The notes under the pieces were generated by a model, which did not search any database, had not been told where the DNA came from, and saw only the letters and a program-made list of their open reading frames with translations. Shown here piece by piece: positions 26,301 to 28,683 of a DNA stretch of 64,000 bases. Position 1 is the stretch's first letter; each line of letters begins with the position of its first letter. Position numbers and translations under genes: made by a program. Source of the stretch: Verrucomicrobiia bacterium (GTDB taxonomy: Bacteria; Verrucomicrobiota; Verrucomicrobiia; JABWAM01); NCBI GenBank assembly GCA_028687435.1, contig JAQUAF010000014.1, positions 27,408 to 91,407 on the forward strand. The letters run 5' to 3'.

Positions 26301-28543
26301 GCGGCGCCAACGCGCATCTGTTGATCGAGGAATATCGCGAAGCCCAGGCGCCGGTCGGTTTGCCGCAGCCGGTCCAACCGGTGTTGGTCGTGTTGTCGGC
26401 GAAAAACGAGGAACGGTTGCGGGTGGTCGCGGCAAGGTTGTTGCGAAACCTGGAGTTCCGCCTCAGCCGCGAGGCGAACGGCGAGGGCGTGAACGAGGCG
26501 ACCGAGCCGGAGTTCCTGCGGCGGATGGCTTATACCTTGCAGACGGGACGCGAGGCGCTGGAGGAACGTCTGGTGTTGGAAATATCCCATCTGCGGGAGG
26601 CGGTGGAAAAATTGAAATGCTGGCTGGGGGATGGCGAGACGGCGGGTTTGCAGCGCGGTCATGCGAAGAAGCCCACGGACGAAGTCGGGAAATTGAGGGA
26701 AGCCGGCACGCTGGAGGCCACGGTCCGGGCGCTGGCGGGTGAAAGGAATCTTTCCGCGCTGGGGCGTTTGTGGACCGGCGGCGCGACGGTGGATTGGACG
26801 TTGCTTTATGGCGATAAAATGCCGGGGAAAACCGGCTTGCCGGTGTATCCGTTTGCGCGAACCCGCTACTGGGTGCCGAAACGGGGATTTCGGCAGACCA
26901 AACCGGCGGACGCGGGCGGAAATGAAAGGGAACAGGCGCAGGCGGCGGTTGCGGTCAGCCAGCCGGAATCCCAGCCGGATTCTTTCCCGAGCCGGTTGTT
27001 GATGCCGGATTGGACGGCGGCGGGCGAAACGGACGGGGGCGGGCGGCTTTCCGTGTCCGGGGATCGTTCCCAGCCGGTGGAGGTTCATGAGGAACGGTTG
27101 AATTCAACCCTGCTGGTTTATTCGGTTGAGAGGGAATTGCAAAAAGCGTTGGCGCAAATTCATGACGCCGGGCTGGTGACGCGAATCCGCGTGGGGGATC
27201 GGACCGCGTTGGTGAACGAGCGGGAGTGGGAGGTGGGCAGGGATGACGAACACGGGTTTGCCCATTGCCTGGAACAATTGGCGCGGCCGGGGCGGGTTTA
27301 TTTCACCGGCGGATTGGGATTGACGCTGGAAGGGGATGAGGTGGCGCGGGTGGTGTTGGCGCAAAAACACGGCGCGCTGGCTTTCCTGCGGTTGATGCGG
27401 GGCATGGACCGGTTGGGGTGGCTGGATAAATCCATGGCCATCAAGGCGGTGACGGCGGGAGCGTTTGAGGTGGCGCCCGGCGAGTTGGTGTCGCCTTATG
27501 GCGCGGGCTTGACCGGGCTGGTCGGTTCGCTGGTCAAGGAATACCCGCAGTTGGAGATGTCCTGCCTGGATGTCGCGGAGGGCGATTTGAATGATGCGGA
27601 ACGGATCAGGCGGATGGCGCGGATGATTGCCGCCGGGCCGGGGCAGCATGCCGGGGAGAAAATGGCGTTGCGCGACGGAAAACGGTTCCAATTGCAATTG
27701 CGGCTGGCCGAACCGGTGGCGGGAAGCGGCGGCGGACAGGTCTTTCGCCAGGGCGGACGGTACATGATCCTGGGCGGCGGCGGCAGCATTGGTTTTTATC
27801 TGAGCCAATATCTTGCGCGAACCGCCAAAGCCAGGCTGGCCTGGGTGGGACGGCGTCCCCTTGACGCGGGCCTTCAGGAACGCATGGAACAGATTCGACG
27901 GGAGGGCGGGGAAGTGGTGTACCAGCAGGCGCATGGGGAGGACTTGGGCGGGATGCGGCAGGCGATGGAACGGATTCAGGAACAGTTGGGAACGCTCAAC
28001 GGCATCGTGCATTCCGCATTGGTTTATCAGGACATGAGCTTGCGCCAGACCGGGGAGGCCGACTGGTTGACGGGGATGGATTCCAAGGCCCGGTCCAGCG
28101 CCGTGCTGTTCGAACTGGCCAGGGATTTGCCGTTGGATTTCCTGCTCTTTTTCGGATCGGCGCAGAGTTTCTTCAACGAAGCCCGCCGCAGTTCGTACGC
28201 CGCCGGATGCGGATTCCTTGACGCCTATGCCCGCGCCATGGCGCAGAAGGTGAGCTTCCCCGTCCAGATCATCAACTGGGGATTCTGGCGGCACAGTTTC
28301 CAGCCCCTGCAACAACGCAACATGCGCGCCACCGGCCTGGGCCTCATTGAGCCCGCCGAAGGCATGCAGGCCATGGAAACCATCCTCAAAAACGGCTGGA
28401 CCCAGACCGCTTTTTTGAAAGCCGCCGACGAAGCCCTCCAGCGCATGAACATCACCCCCGCCTCCCGCTGGCTCCGCCTCCCCAGCCTCCGCCACGACAA
28501 CCGGGAGATGGAAAAACATCTGGAAGGGAGGCTGTTTGAGTAA
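2..28543 (+). CDS. trans-AT modular polyketide synthase, seven modules in view, 5' end outside the window
   Basis: The frame is open from the first bases, and the residues before nt 41 (KRRKRTAAENLSPLLDG) match the post-KS linker found again before the second DH, so the gene starts upstream. It encodes about 9,513 residues here and stops at 28541-28543. I count six KS domains with active-site Cys codons at 3131, 8906, 12647, 16433, 21026 and 25541, four DH, five KR, two C-methyltransferases, one enoyl-CoA hydratase-like domain and seven ACPs. No acyltransferase GHSxG motif lies between any KS and the next domain. Each KS is instead followed by a short linker ending in an LPxYxF...W motif, as in trans-AT synthases of the pederin and bacillaene type. 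The product should therefore depend on a free-standing AT encoded elsewhere. No thioesterase is present. In-frame dispersed repeats fill many linkers. Confidence 0.96.
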   Translation, partial: KRRKRTAAENLSPLLDGVLPDLQSGGLFGKKFSSGEWVLAEHRVGGRAILPAVACLEMALAAAKSLMPGRRMELRSVVWLRPFESEAAGGELRVRLWKEGEGTRFAVESRREDQTLVHARGELTEARVAEKTGALDLPGIQARCSREMEGGEIYRRFVQVGMEYGPHFQSVEKIWVGTDEVLARLTLPLVCETEFGRYGLHPSLTDGALQTAAAATLDSATKPYFPFGVERVEVFGSLEKNMWVWIKGKAEDGREMLLADSQGRVVARLSGYTIRQTQETAGTAAENRGSILWSVIADVEKLSPASMGLTPEEAALHVKGFEQLEKVGRLVLLKTLREEGLFWEAGHVMDFAALRERLRVVPQYEGLADSLVRFLAQGGFVEVEGETIRTTVGGSSALPGELSQVEELKGQLGRDFPAMSAHGELLFRCIEFLPAVLRGEMSGTEVMFPNGSTELVSRIYQNTVLLNYFDRLAAAVARGCVERYSRELAGKRTVRILEVGAGTGGTTAFVAEALRESGIPVEYFYTDISTAFKRHGEKQFAGRYPFMRFQTLDLEKDVAAQGFSLHSMDLAVGGNVVHTTMSLRRSLQNIKGLLKPDGALVLVEGVEARMFISLTYGLLEGWWNIEDPGRRIRHAPLLKAEQWRQALREEGFREIHVLGQSSPEAAQLFQAVFAAESDGRFAAATQPSAAAGQPEKLKQEKAAVLSQTVDAGDFLAAKVGGVVKRVLQLPDEELELTATFESLGVDSILAVEIIEKLNAALPVKLRSTDLFNYATIANLTDHLRELLGEEGEARLVEAEGQKAASGSLRVRQADEAIPDTRLLRRLPPPSSDSGETRRQPPRNDIESEEAPGLTVSSEPMTRMAQPQRSDSAIMPIAIIGLSCQFPEAVDAGQFWRNLAEGRDCVGEIPSSRWPLEGFFSEDRKAAARSYSKWGGFLPNAGGFDPLFFSLSPREAEFMDPQQRLFLMESWKALEDAGYSNRQLNACRCGVFVGCGTGDYEHKLRETDDWGESYAFMGNTSAMLAARISYHLNLKGPSVAVDTACSSSLVAIHLACESLRSGTSDLALAGGVTVMCTPRFHVWASKAGMLSPTGRCRPFSADADGIAAGEGVGAVILKRLDDAIRDKDPIYGVIRGSGLSQDGKTNGITAPSAPAQTALETEIYTRFDIHPETISYVECHGTGTKLGDPIEMDALTDAFRRFTQKTGFCAVGSVKSNVGHTLSAAGIASVIKVLLALKHGELPPTLHCERPNEHIDLSNSPFHLNRERRPWLRQEGQPRRAAVSSFGVSGTNAHLVIEEAPVLERKSAPAPVCLATLSAQTATALRRRQEDLLKWLETEDGRSASISEISRTLNEGRSHFEKRAAWVVESADELREGLRRFLAGESAGNAVTGEAGKQTASQAAQFRSQQQALLADLGKVAADDRKTLREKLLALGGLYAKGCEVDWAALARGESGCRLSMPAYPFELRRFWYEGKRKTPGVAAAAMGPLLDGPAPSWEAGGVFGKRLDPAERVLAEHRVGGRAILPGVACLEMALAAAQSMMTGRQKPALKSVVWLRPLEAGHAPQDVRVKLRREKGGIEFRIESVSGGQSRVHVQGHVEDLNDSGWAETVELADVRARCNRELGREEIYRKFSKAGIEYGPYFRSIEQLWVGNEEALARLKLPAGCEGELERYVLHPSLMDGALQAAAGMALAGGEEPSEPRLPFSVDAVEAGGKMGAEMWVHVRGRAEQGADLSLLDGRGRVAVRMTGYRTRSAKEGMREGYFTTEWVESPLVAGAAQPPGVVWLVAGAKTLLEDELRKAGGEVHELRLANENVSRGERQWEADARDPVSLAEGLKNLPAPDVIYFTAEPAEGADEFEKTHHGREQGVLSLFRLIKGLQRLGWWKSGLKLRVATHGGWAVTPNEDFSPSLAAISGMVGSIGREYPDIDMACVDVGGVSAANAATAAAALVCEPAQKLSQKTAWRGGRRYELALCPTEIPAAKSGAFRKGGVYVLAGGAGGIGFVLSQHLARQYGARVAWIGRRPQDAEIQEKIRTIARLGGEAVYFSTDTIRLDETRKVFAAVREKWGRVNGVAHAAVVLRDRHFDRMREDDFLAALAPKMEGMLVLTRAAVDAAADWMMVFSSIESVANGPGQSNYAAGCAFADGYARWAEKQFGMPTHVVNWSYWGSVGVVATEQHRAAMAKLGMGSIEPQQGIEAIERMMAHRLPQVFVIKASETLMEEFGVRPGRRKRMAAARYGSMMENLKRSLAGASGGELRPKEDLVRRELDAMTELDRLGRLALANKLKEGGVLAVEGDCMDWLRLKQRLGVLPRHERLLSTMIEVLMKGGFLGENEAGWRVTEAAGQPEVSVEALRLAHENFAWKNPEFAPHAHLLLVCIAALPEVLCGARPATEVLFPGGSLKLVEKIYAGTTLTNYFNRLMAFAVEKAVAARLAGLAPEAKLRLVEIGAGTGSTTEFVAEALKRHAERIEYVFSDVSAGFEKHFQNRFGGRYPFMRFQVIDLERGLEEQGMKPGSADMVLAANAVHVCRNLHRSLQMLKALLQPHGLLSLVEVTRVTVFNSLTYGLLDGWWAFDDGGRRLPHSPVLSRAHWNQVLLEEGFKRVAAAEQWQGVAAGDLQSVLLAEKEGVEVVSQSEDAASGGAKVSSENMATPEPRPPLKEQSRSGFESMTAIPGMIGERVRNVLLRVLRLEPSNLSDDTTFDRLGVDSIVAVEVIDALNQELEIDLRSVDLFNYSTAQALTDHIVERFGEAVAGRMRQSGQKQDQAEARVPKSESGVVESKSQTTAAAAETSASPASGAIAIVGMSGRFPDAANVEELWRNLAAGKDCVHEITRWRLEDFYSPERETPGRSYCKDAGLLSNVDLFDPLFFNLSPHEAELMDPQHRLFLMECWRALEDSGYGNRELDGMRCGVFVGCGGGDYEQILRQAGRDNETYAFIGGSSSILSARISYHLNLKGPSFAVDTACSSSGVALHLACESLRARTSDMALAGGVTVMSTPRYMVVTGQGGMLSPTGRCQAFGSGADGFVPAEGAVVLVLKRLEDARRDGDHVYGVIRGMAINQDGKTNGITAPNGPSQTALEVEVYEKSGIHPDTIDYVECHGTGTQLGDPIEVGALTDAFRRFTGKNNFCALGSIKSNIGHTAMAAAVSSVIKVLLSMKHRQLAPALHCEKTNPKIDFEKSPFYVNRELRNWEAPEGHPRRAAVSSFGLSGTNVHFVIEEAPADAPVSADARGDYLFCLSARDEAALKRRLRGLADWLETPDGMAAGLEGISRTLNAGRSHFEHRCALLAGSKNELREALRRLERGETSTGLFAGKAERFSAADAVIYRQMQRTVMDELETGSGNVRREKLTVLGGLYVKGAELDWKALHRGEAMKRISLPTYPFAGERYWVDVTESLRGDRSGERRSNLATGIASSAGRTRTAIASDIQGDVFAPKDERYLSFVPDWQASPLNLADGFQLTGNVLLFDQDERLARAICERHAGATVMRVLPGTEYQQTERQIVIRPDEEEDYVRLLESVTPKTVVFCWPGKSATLDDSLKLGVEAVYGLARSLIRSRSKEPVQWLFVHSPDAAPQVAAISAFIQTVSEEQPRIRVRTVMVDNPGAEVLDELGAKESLAVRYRDGQRESRRLAEKELTSDAAGWFRQNGVYLITGGAGGLGWIFSEYLARKYQARLVWLGRSELKEEGKKRLETLRTLGSEALYVRGDVTRKEDVMEAVRQGRERFGCIHGVIHAAGVTRNNFLLNKSLADLRRVMEAKVKGTLNLDEALAAEALDGFLMCSSIASVLPEAGQSDYAFANRFLDEFALRREELRRRGERQGRTMAINWQMWRVAEIMGDVSTEELMARAEQTVRLTGLPPLTPEQGVRLLERAAACDWGSGLLVYGRREVLLRRIAQAEGRLLPAAGSAPVLSDEVLHEKTAAYVKELVADLLKIPVERFEADKPFAEYGLDSILVVKFNARVSQDLPQMSKTLLFEYPHVTAVSRHLVEAHRAELMKLFAGGGESQTMTVETPEVPRVEALSAPKPVPEAVGQQDIAIIGLAGRYPQADHLAAYWKNLRDGRDCIREIPSERWGNADLYDPDRTKAGEGRLYCKWGGFMDGVDEFDSQFFGISPAEAETMDPQERLFLQTAWHALEDAGYARSQLARWVNGDEQPEVGVFAGVTHNTYQLLGVLRNTRQPTKVDHSGGWSLANRVSYAFNFRGPSLPVDTACSASLSAIHLACESLRRGECRMALAGGVNLHLHPVKMINACAMGMLSPTGQCHSYGADADGYVPGEGVGAVVLKPLAQAEKDGDFIYGVIKASAINHGGRTNGFNVPNPAAQAAVIVKAFQQGGIDPRTISYVEGHGTGTELGDPIEVDGLTRAFAEVRRAREENPAALKPWCALGSVKSNMGHLEAAAGIAGLTKILLQMRYRQLAPSLHAEKVNPNIDFSRTPFKMQTALSVWEQPSVDGKPCPRRAGISSFGAGGSNAHLVVEEYPSNAGAPAAEPHSHPALIVLSAAGGTQLKQQAARLLDHLEHAAPEEIETLADAAFTLQAAREAMEERLAFVADSLDEFRERLTEFVRDGKSGGMIHQGRVGRGTARTEENLTGVDLRNPTREQLDALGKRWVGGAAFDWRELYQGQKPRRVSLPGYVFLRKRHWYGSFRSEQTMPVKPAVTVVASAKEAAVPMTHWLESAKDFAVRREVSLEIVESEIAVVRMQDRENRNMFTPGILKGLMASFAEIERNQAVKAVIVTGCDNVFCMGGTREELMNMSDQISSFADLEFVFKGFLQCRVPVIAAIQGHAAGGGLVFGLYADMVVMAEEGLYSAVFTKYGFTPGMGATFILPDKLGEALATEMMMTAATYRGTDLRQRGANVVFRPQQQVFAEALTMARALVEKPAHTLKTLKQGLARRKLEKLPEVIADEVRMHAETFGQPEVKQRIAQYIRVSEKAMPLAGAVASETKMQYQEAAVPATLPHLNPPLVKGRLNDAPPAKGEMEGVGHLPAIQEKLAECLCETLHLERGALDPQASFRDLGLDSVSGVEFIHAVNRLYSLHLDGSIVYDYSSLQTLSEYVAGLAKKNMGEDSVSKMPFVDHGMSSVEPQSQMEEQGLLRRYAPRNDNEGLPSSEQSHLLAVQEKLAEYLCETLHLERGAFDPQASFRDLGLDSVSGVEFIHAVNRFYGLHLDGSIVYDYPSLVALSEYVTGLVRKNRGEDPVAPVPAAVSHALVREAVVLKNPAAPAAETTDTRKISLQSLTPPASGKIQLRSVEAAGSVPAALTEVPTPIRLVSVEDRSVAQAQNIPAARPSAPSAGEKRVSEIAIIGMACRLPGAPDLKAYWRNLINGVDSITEAPKDRWDGDAIFDPNPDAEGKTYCKWGGFIEGVDQFDPLFFNLSHGEAEVMDPQQRVFLEEAWKAFEHAGYSPRSLSNKKCGVFVGATVGEYGNILRRENLKLLHSAAAGMGLTPSILTARISYLLNLKGPSVSIDTACSSSLVALHQACQSIQTGDCEMALVGGISLMLDAGQWLTTSKMRMLSPRGRCCPFDQKADGIALSEGVAVIIVKPLDKAIEDGDRVYAVIKGSCINQDGKTNGITAPSAISQAEVEKEAYRRAGVNPADIGLIEAHGTGTSLGDPVEVRGLTEAFRSQTDKKQFCALGSVKSNIGHTSFAAGLAGVIKVALSMEHGRIPPTLHFEKANEHIDFSNSPFFVNTQPHEWSQTPGKPRIGAVSSFGYSGTNAHVVLAEPPAEVAARGNPPSGRQVITLSAKTLEALKQKVEQLRLYLVADDGGEPGNQPVLHSDLSLSDMAYTLQMGRHNMDYRLAFTAADVKEMYQRLTELVQGGQRGGMVWRGWVENLERKVAMRKASPTALEETAQGWVEGTDVDWTPLYAGMKPRRAPLPAYPFARERCWVQREQVVADDATGVPPAWPKPLQRGEGTPSIVQKEGRGSCAASDERLTPSIPGVETDGVDLRRFSRRVTVTDFFLRDHRVNGRCQLPGAAMLDLVARAARRAGQTAAIEMHGVVWLRPLVVEDARDVHVVFHPEGGETVFEIVTGEKEQVVHAQGRLRAGAKTIPGWGDLIGIRSRCPERMSGEAFYRKFDSVGLSYGPGFRTVQEVWRGRDESLSRLELPVEMKGDAGSFLLHPGMIDGALQTAAVLLNAGPGSTPAPFSLGNLRFAALDPVCYAHVVRKTGPGGVEKFHVTVMDEQGIVLVEIRDFTVRQQGTPDAGGAQLVYLRTQWENRPLPAQPENALAGTLALFDDSPGLADLIRNRQPALKVVRVVAGDCYRNDGQVVTIRAGGESDYEQFAREVAPDHVIHRWAREETDLTTALALGAESMFLLSRALLRCGLTRDLPLLFLYPESHRAVYEAVGGLAKTLVQEQPRLHCKTIACGEVDAGILDELAAWDGGVEIRHAHGARQVRVMAPFQPSGGALPIRENGVYLLTGGAGALGMIFADDLARRFKARLVLCGRSPLNDTIRKRLHDLEAAGGRAVYVQGDVSRPEDAQRWVRIAKENFGAIHGVIHAAGVIRDSFAYNKSLADARAVLAPKILGVFALDAATAGEPLDFFVNFSSVAGLLGNVGQCDYAMANAGLDAFAREREALRARGERQGRSLSINWPLWKEGGMNLSREMTAIKIGGLAPLDKVTGLRIFEQALAAGEPQIAGVLLTEEGMKQLSQPAAAPAVPAKAGEGGSVDKAEIAGLLRQRFSQLTKIPAARIQPREALEKYGMDSIMVMSFTQLLEKDFGPLSKTLLFEYQTLEALAGYFQANHAQRLGELLGVKAIEVVQGGAGSFDGAQDKLAPPSIYQETDQAIVMVKTPAIEKTIEVVHGGAGAPPSIRQEADRAVATEEIAIIGLFGRFPMADSPEEFWRNLAAGRDCIVEVPEDRWDFRRYFDAKPSRPGKTYNKWGGFLRDVDKFDPVFFRIMPREAETMDPQERLFLETVWRTVEDAGYRQSVLRQKSVGVFVGVMYGQYQLLGLEKSDAGHLLSLSSSYASVANRVSYFFDWHGPSMAIDTMCSSSLTAIHLACDSLRKGESELAVAGGVNLALHPIKDVGLAQGGFAAADGRCKSFGEGGDGYVPGEGVGAVLLKPLSRAIADGDSIYAVIKATCLNHGGKTNGYTVPNPQAQSRVIAEALKKADVDPRTLTYLEAHGTGTSLGDPIEITGLTQAFQLAVQEKYPGTGGLPRQFCSIGSVKSNVGHLEAAAGIAGVAKVLLQMKHQMLVPSLHSRERNPHIPFEETPFVVQQNAEAWRPAQIERDGQMVALPRRAGISSFGAGGSNAHVILEEYAAPARPRTAADSQPVLINLSAANPDRLRAVVKNLLEWMANANPEEAGQPALADVAFTLQTGRESLEERLAFVVSAWGGLKMALEGFLSGDPAVEFIAGNARQTDGAPALLVEGEEGRQFLDSLIHKRNLNKLARLWVNGVEIPWENLYEGQSPRRARLPGYPFARERYWIPADWRPAAGLAADVQGGWLHPLVQRNESTLREQIFRSRFSGEEVFFRDHVAQGQKMMPGAATLELALTGLRLAAETDGIRLREVLWAQPVAAGEGGVAVKLGLTPDESGSVNFELSNEAGDVLAHGRGEAWDAAEREVLDLSAIQARCGQRLEAKALYESFASHGLVYGEGLRVIRQIGHGDGEMWSELVVPAGWEAGKYRLHPALVDGALQSLGVLGGGGEVLEVPFAVSEVCCVEALPERCFAYGRIEEQSGGSRRYEIKLLSEKGEVLAWLRGLTVRRLEKPKAEALFYRPVWQPRELSSAAAPAGGVLLLLDETGGWEKTWADAGWSVVRVTPGSRYESHGLAVSLRRDQIEDYERLLREHPAAAVVHGWSKAGVELDEALERGVCSVHILTQALMKTGRGETLTMLYVYPAGEAVYEAVGGYAKSLRMEQPKLRLKTAGVEKIGDILPGELTDESLEVRFRNGQRETRKLEEVKPADGPAAKNLKAGGVYAVTGGAGGLGLVFAEYLAKEYNARLVLAGRSDLSEEKRERLAGLGENVIYVKADVGDPSGAAEMVRQAKERFGRLDGILHAAGELRDGLIWSKSREDLMAVLRSKVRGLLALDAATREEPLDWLALFSSTAGLLGNAGQSDYAYANAFMDAWARRRAEQGGEHCGRVVSINWPLWQSGGMQAKGGSGEEFGLAALDRASGLEIFERALAIGEPQIWGCLGNREKIRTRLIEAPAAKPAVSVAPAVSQAVPGDFMGKREAVEYLKQKFAALTKLPLAQIHGDEPIENYGLDSITAASFAQVLEKDLGELSKTLLFEYQTLDALADFLMKNHGEALREVAGGRKTEIAKPAEVVKPITVWRSGGAAGSGGAGAPPSIGKMENEERAFAAPEWLQPRRRVDEEIAIIGVSGRYPLADDLEEFWSNLAAGKDCIGEVPQDRWDYHSYYDSEPGKPGKTSNKWGGFMRDVDKFDAMFFNISPREAQFMDPQERLFLETVWQTLEDGGYCKSGLNDRKVGVFVGVMYAQYQLYGVEERLKGNPISLSASFATIANRISYYFNWHGPSMAVDTMCSSSLTSIHLACESLKRGECEMAVAGGVNTTVHPEKDIVLSQSGFSASDGRCKAFGEGGDGYVPGEGVGALLLKPLSRARADGDRIYGVIKASALNHGGKTNGYTVPNSKSQAEVILDALGKAGIDPRAIGYIEAHGTGTSLGDPIEITGLQQAFTSAMKNTGGVIRPFCAIGSVKSNIGHCESAAGIAGVTKVLLQLKHKKLVPSIHAETLNPRIKFDSTWFRVQRRLEAWDAPRVAGKAGPRLAGVSSFGAGGANAHLLIEEYREAQAPVGLPQPVQPVLVVLSAKNEERLRVVAARLLRNLEFRLSREANGEGVNEATEPEFLRRMAYTLQTGREALEERLVLEISHLREAVEKLKCWLGDGETAGLQRGHAKKPTDEVGKLREAGTLEATVRALAGERNLSALGRLWTGGATVDWTLLYGDKMPGKTGLPVYPFARTRYWVPKRGFRQTKPADAGGNEREQAQAAVAVSQPESQPDSFPSRLLMPDWTAAGETDGGGRLSVSGDRSQPVEVHEERLNSTLLVYSVERELQKALAQIHDAGLVTRIRVGDRTALVNEREWEVGRDDEHGFAHCLEQLARPGRVYFTGGLGLTLEGDEVARVVLAQKHGALAFLRLMRGMDRLGWLDKSMAIKAVTAGAFEVAPGELVSPYGAGLTGLVGSLVKEYPQLEMSCLDVAEGDLNDAERIRRMARMIAAGPGQHAGEKMALRDGKRFQLQLRLAEPVAGSGGGQVFRQGGRYMILGGGGSIGFYLSQYLARTAKARLAWVGRRPLDAGLQERMEQIRREGGEVVYQQAHGEDLGGMRQAMERIQEQLGTLNGIVHSALVYQDMSLRQTGEADWLTGMDSKARSSAVLFELARDLPLDFLLFFGSAQSFFNEARRSSYAAGCGFLDAYARAMAQKVSFPVQIINWGFWRHSFQPLQQRNMRATGLGLIEPAEGMQAMETILKNGWTQTAFLKAADEALQRMNITPASRWLRLPSLRHDNREMEKHLEGRLFE
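2420..2533 (+). repeat. dispersed palindromic repeat, family A, copy 1, in frame in the ACP1-KS1 linker
   Basis: The outer ends TCATTGCGAG and CTCGCAATGA are perfect inverted repeats. An inner pair GAAGCAATC / GATTGCTTC forms a second stem. The element is translated inside the PKS as an Arg/Pro-rich peptide containing LLRRLPPP and PPRND. The same family occurs at 10199, at 15275 and between genes at 43409. Confidence 0.9.
2623..8265 (+). other. PKS module 2: KS-DH-KR-cMT-ACP
   Basis: The KS (about 2623-3900) has VDTACSSS with Cys at 3131, and both active-site His motifs, HGTGT (His 3536) and NVGH (His 3656). The DH (about 4460-5270) has HRVGGRAILP and MDGALQ. The KR (about 5299-6710) has GGAGGIG and a YAAGC active-site loop. 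The Cys in place of the usual Asn recurs in the last KR and, from memory, in a clade of trans-AT KRs. The cMT (about 6730-7880) has EIGAGTGS near 7346. The ACP Ser codon is at 8132. The expected output is an alpha-methyl, alpha,beta-unsaturated unit. Confidence 0.88.
7955..7985 (+). repeat. dispersed repeat, family B, partial copy, in the cMT2-ACP2 linker
   Basis: The core CCGGAGCCCCGCCCTCC matches the GCAGGAGCCCCACCCTCC core seen at 20453 and 24915. It encodes part of the linker MATPEPRPPLKEQ. Confidence 0.6.
8407..12005 (+). other. PKS module 3: KS-KR-ACP
   Basis: The KS (about 8407-9675, Cys 8906) is followed by a linker holding a translated repeat. A KR with its N-terminal structural half follows (about 10323-11730), with GGAGGLG and an intact Ser-Tyr-Asn set (SSIAS...YAFAN). 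The ACP (about 11755-12005) has GLDSI with Ser at 11867. There is no DH, so this module should leave a beta-hydroxyl. Confidence 0.88.
10199..10278 (+). repeat. dispersed palindromic repeat, family A, copy 2, in frame in the KS2-KR2 linker
   Basis: It begins TCATTGCGAGGAG, has GAAGCAATC and GATTGCTTC as an internal inverted pair, and ends near ACTCGCA. It is translated as a Ser/Arg-rich linker (SLRGDRSGERRSN). It differs in length from copy 1, yet both keep the PKS frame open. Confidence 0.88.
14882..14972 (+). repeat. dispersed repeat, family C, two hairpins, in frame in the ECH-ACP4 linker
   Basis: There are two adjacent dyads: CCTCCCCTTGTCAAGGGGAGG (about 14896-14916) and CTCCCCCTGCCAAGGGGGAG (about 14937-14956). 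The flanks CTACCCCACC and GGGGGTGGG also pair loosely. This layout is typical of intergenic repeats in many bacteria. Here it is translated as a linker containing HLNPPLVKGRLN. Confidence 0.85.
14975..15610 (+). repeat. recent tandem duplication of an ACP-coding segment
   Basis: Segments of about 250 nt at 14975-15225 and 15363-15610 are nearly identical in nucleotide and protein sequence around their Ser codons (15080 and 15467). The match extends through the linker GEDxV that follows each. The high nucleotide identity suggests recent duplication or gene conversion. Confidence 0.85.
15275..15329 (+). repeat. dispersed repeat, family A, half copy, between the twin ACPs
   Basis: GATTGCTTCGTCGCTACGCTCCTCGCAATGACA matches, in two consecutive blocks, the right arm of family A copy 1. 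It is translated as LLRRYAPRND, the same reading frame used by the right arm of copy 1. Confidence 0.82.
15915..20310 (+). other. PKS module 5: KS-DH-KR-ACP
   Basis: The KS (about 15918-17205) has IDTACSSS with Cys at 16433. The DH (about 17880-18640) has HRVNGRCQLP, YGPGF and IDGALQ. The KR (about 18665-19990) has GGAGALG and an intact YAMAN loop. The ACP (about 20060-20310) has GMDSI with Ser at 20165. No enoylreductase is seen, so an alkene is expected. Confidence 0.88.
17724..17822 (-). repeat. composite of repeat families E (inverted) and B in the KS4-DH3 linker
   Basis: Nucleotides 17724-17777 are the reverse complement of family E: the reverse strand reads GCCTTCGCCGCGCTGAAG, then TGGCTTTGGCCACG, then a GGCGGG arm. 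ACCCTCC followed by an inverted copy of the family B core lies at 17778-17822. The whole block is translated in frame between KS4 and DH3. The same two families meet in the opposite order and orientation at 24915-25028. Confidence 0.78.
20329..20495 (+). repeat. tandemly duplicated family B unit with nested family D insertion in the ACP6-KS5 linker
   Basis: Two units, each reading IEVVxGGAG...APPSIxQExD in protein, start near 20329 and 20449. The first is split by ATCCTTCGACGGTGCTCAGG (from about 20347), a member of another widespread repeat type with CTTCGAC and CTCAGGAC arms. The second unit is uninterrupted, so D entered B after the duplication or was lost from one copy. Confidence 0.8.
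20515..24850 (+). other. PKS module 6: KS-DH-KR-ACP
   Basis: The KS (about 20520-21840) has IDTMCSSS with Cys at 21026; Met replaces the Ala found in earlier KSs. The DH (about 22400-23200) has HVAQGQKMMP and VDGALQ, but the usual YGPxF reads YGEGL, so it is the most divergent of the four DHs. The KR (about 23225-24520) has GGAGGLG and an intact YAYAN loop. The ACP (about 24602-24845) has GLDSI with Ser at 24710. Confidence 0.88.
24915..25028 (+). repeat. composite of repeat families B and E in the ACP7-KS6 linker
   Basis: GGTGGTGCGGGAGCCCCACC (about 24929-24948) and CTCCATT form family B. Family E follows at 24989-25028 with the internal dyad TGGCTTCAGCCA. Translation gives SGGAAGSGGAGAPPSIG and then FAAPEWLQPRRR. 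Family E is in the opposite orientation to the copy at 17724. Confidence 0.8.
25030..28540 (+). other. PKS module 7: KS-KR, C-terminal, no ACP or TE
   Basis: The KS (about 25035-26325) has VDTMCSSS with Cys at 25541 and both His motifs. The KR (about 26985-28500) has a changed nucleotide-binding turn, GGGGSIG, and a YAAGC loop. The polypeptide ends about 40 residues after the KR fold with no ACP, thioesterase or condensation domain. The sequence shows a split module, which trans-AT systems often have, so the matching ACP should sit on another protein not present in this window. Confidence 0.88.
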
Positions 28544-28554
28544 GCAAACCCAAT

Positions 28555-28641
28555 GGGGTCACTCTCAACACTTAACATGCCCCGAGATTTTTTTCTTTTG
28601 AATGTGCGTGAAACAATGTTAAGAGTTGAGAATTGACCCCC
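28555..28641. repeat. short palindromic element, family F, copy 1, after the PKS stop
   Basis: GGGGTCACTCTCAACACTTA and CAT (28555-28577) pair with ATGTTAAGAGTTGAGAATTG and ACCCC (28616-28640) around a GTGCGTGAAACA-containing loop. A second full copy lies at 29511-29592 and a half copy at 29011-29038. The hairpin could act as a transcript end or stabiliser for the PKS message. The layout recalls REP-like elements moved by tyrosine transposases, but no transposase gene is in the window. Confidence 0.8.
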
Positions 28642-28683
28642 CTGTTGGTGCCTGATTCACCTAGACAAATTTTGAGGACAATA

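Noticed and set aside
2..28543. An in-line acyltransferase or thioesterase domain in the PKS
   Set aside because: I looked for GHSxG/GxSxG lipase-type motifs between each KS and the next domain and at the C terminus and found none; the spaces are short post-KS linkers.
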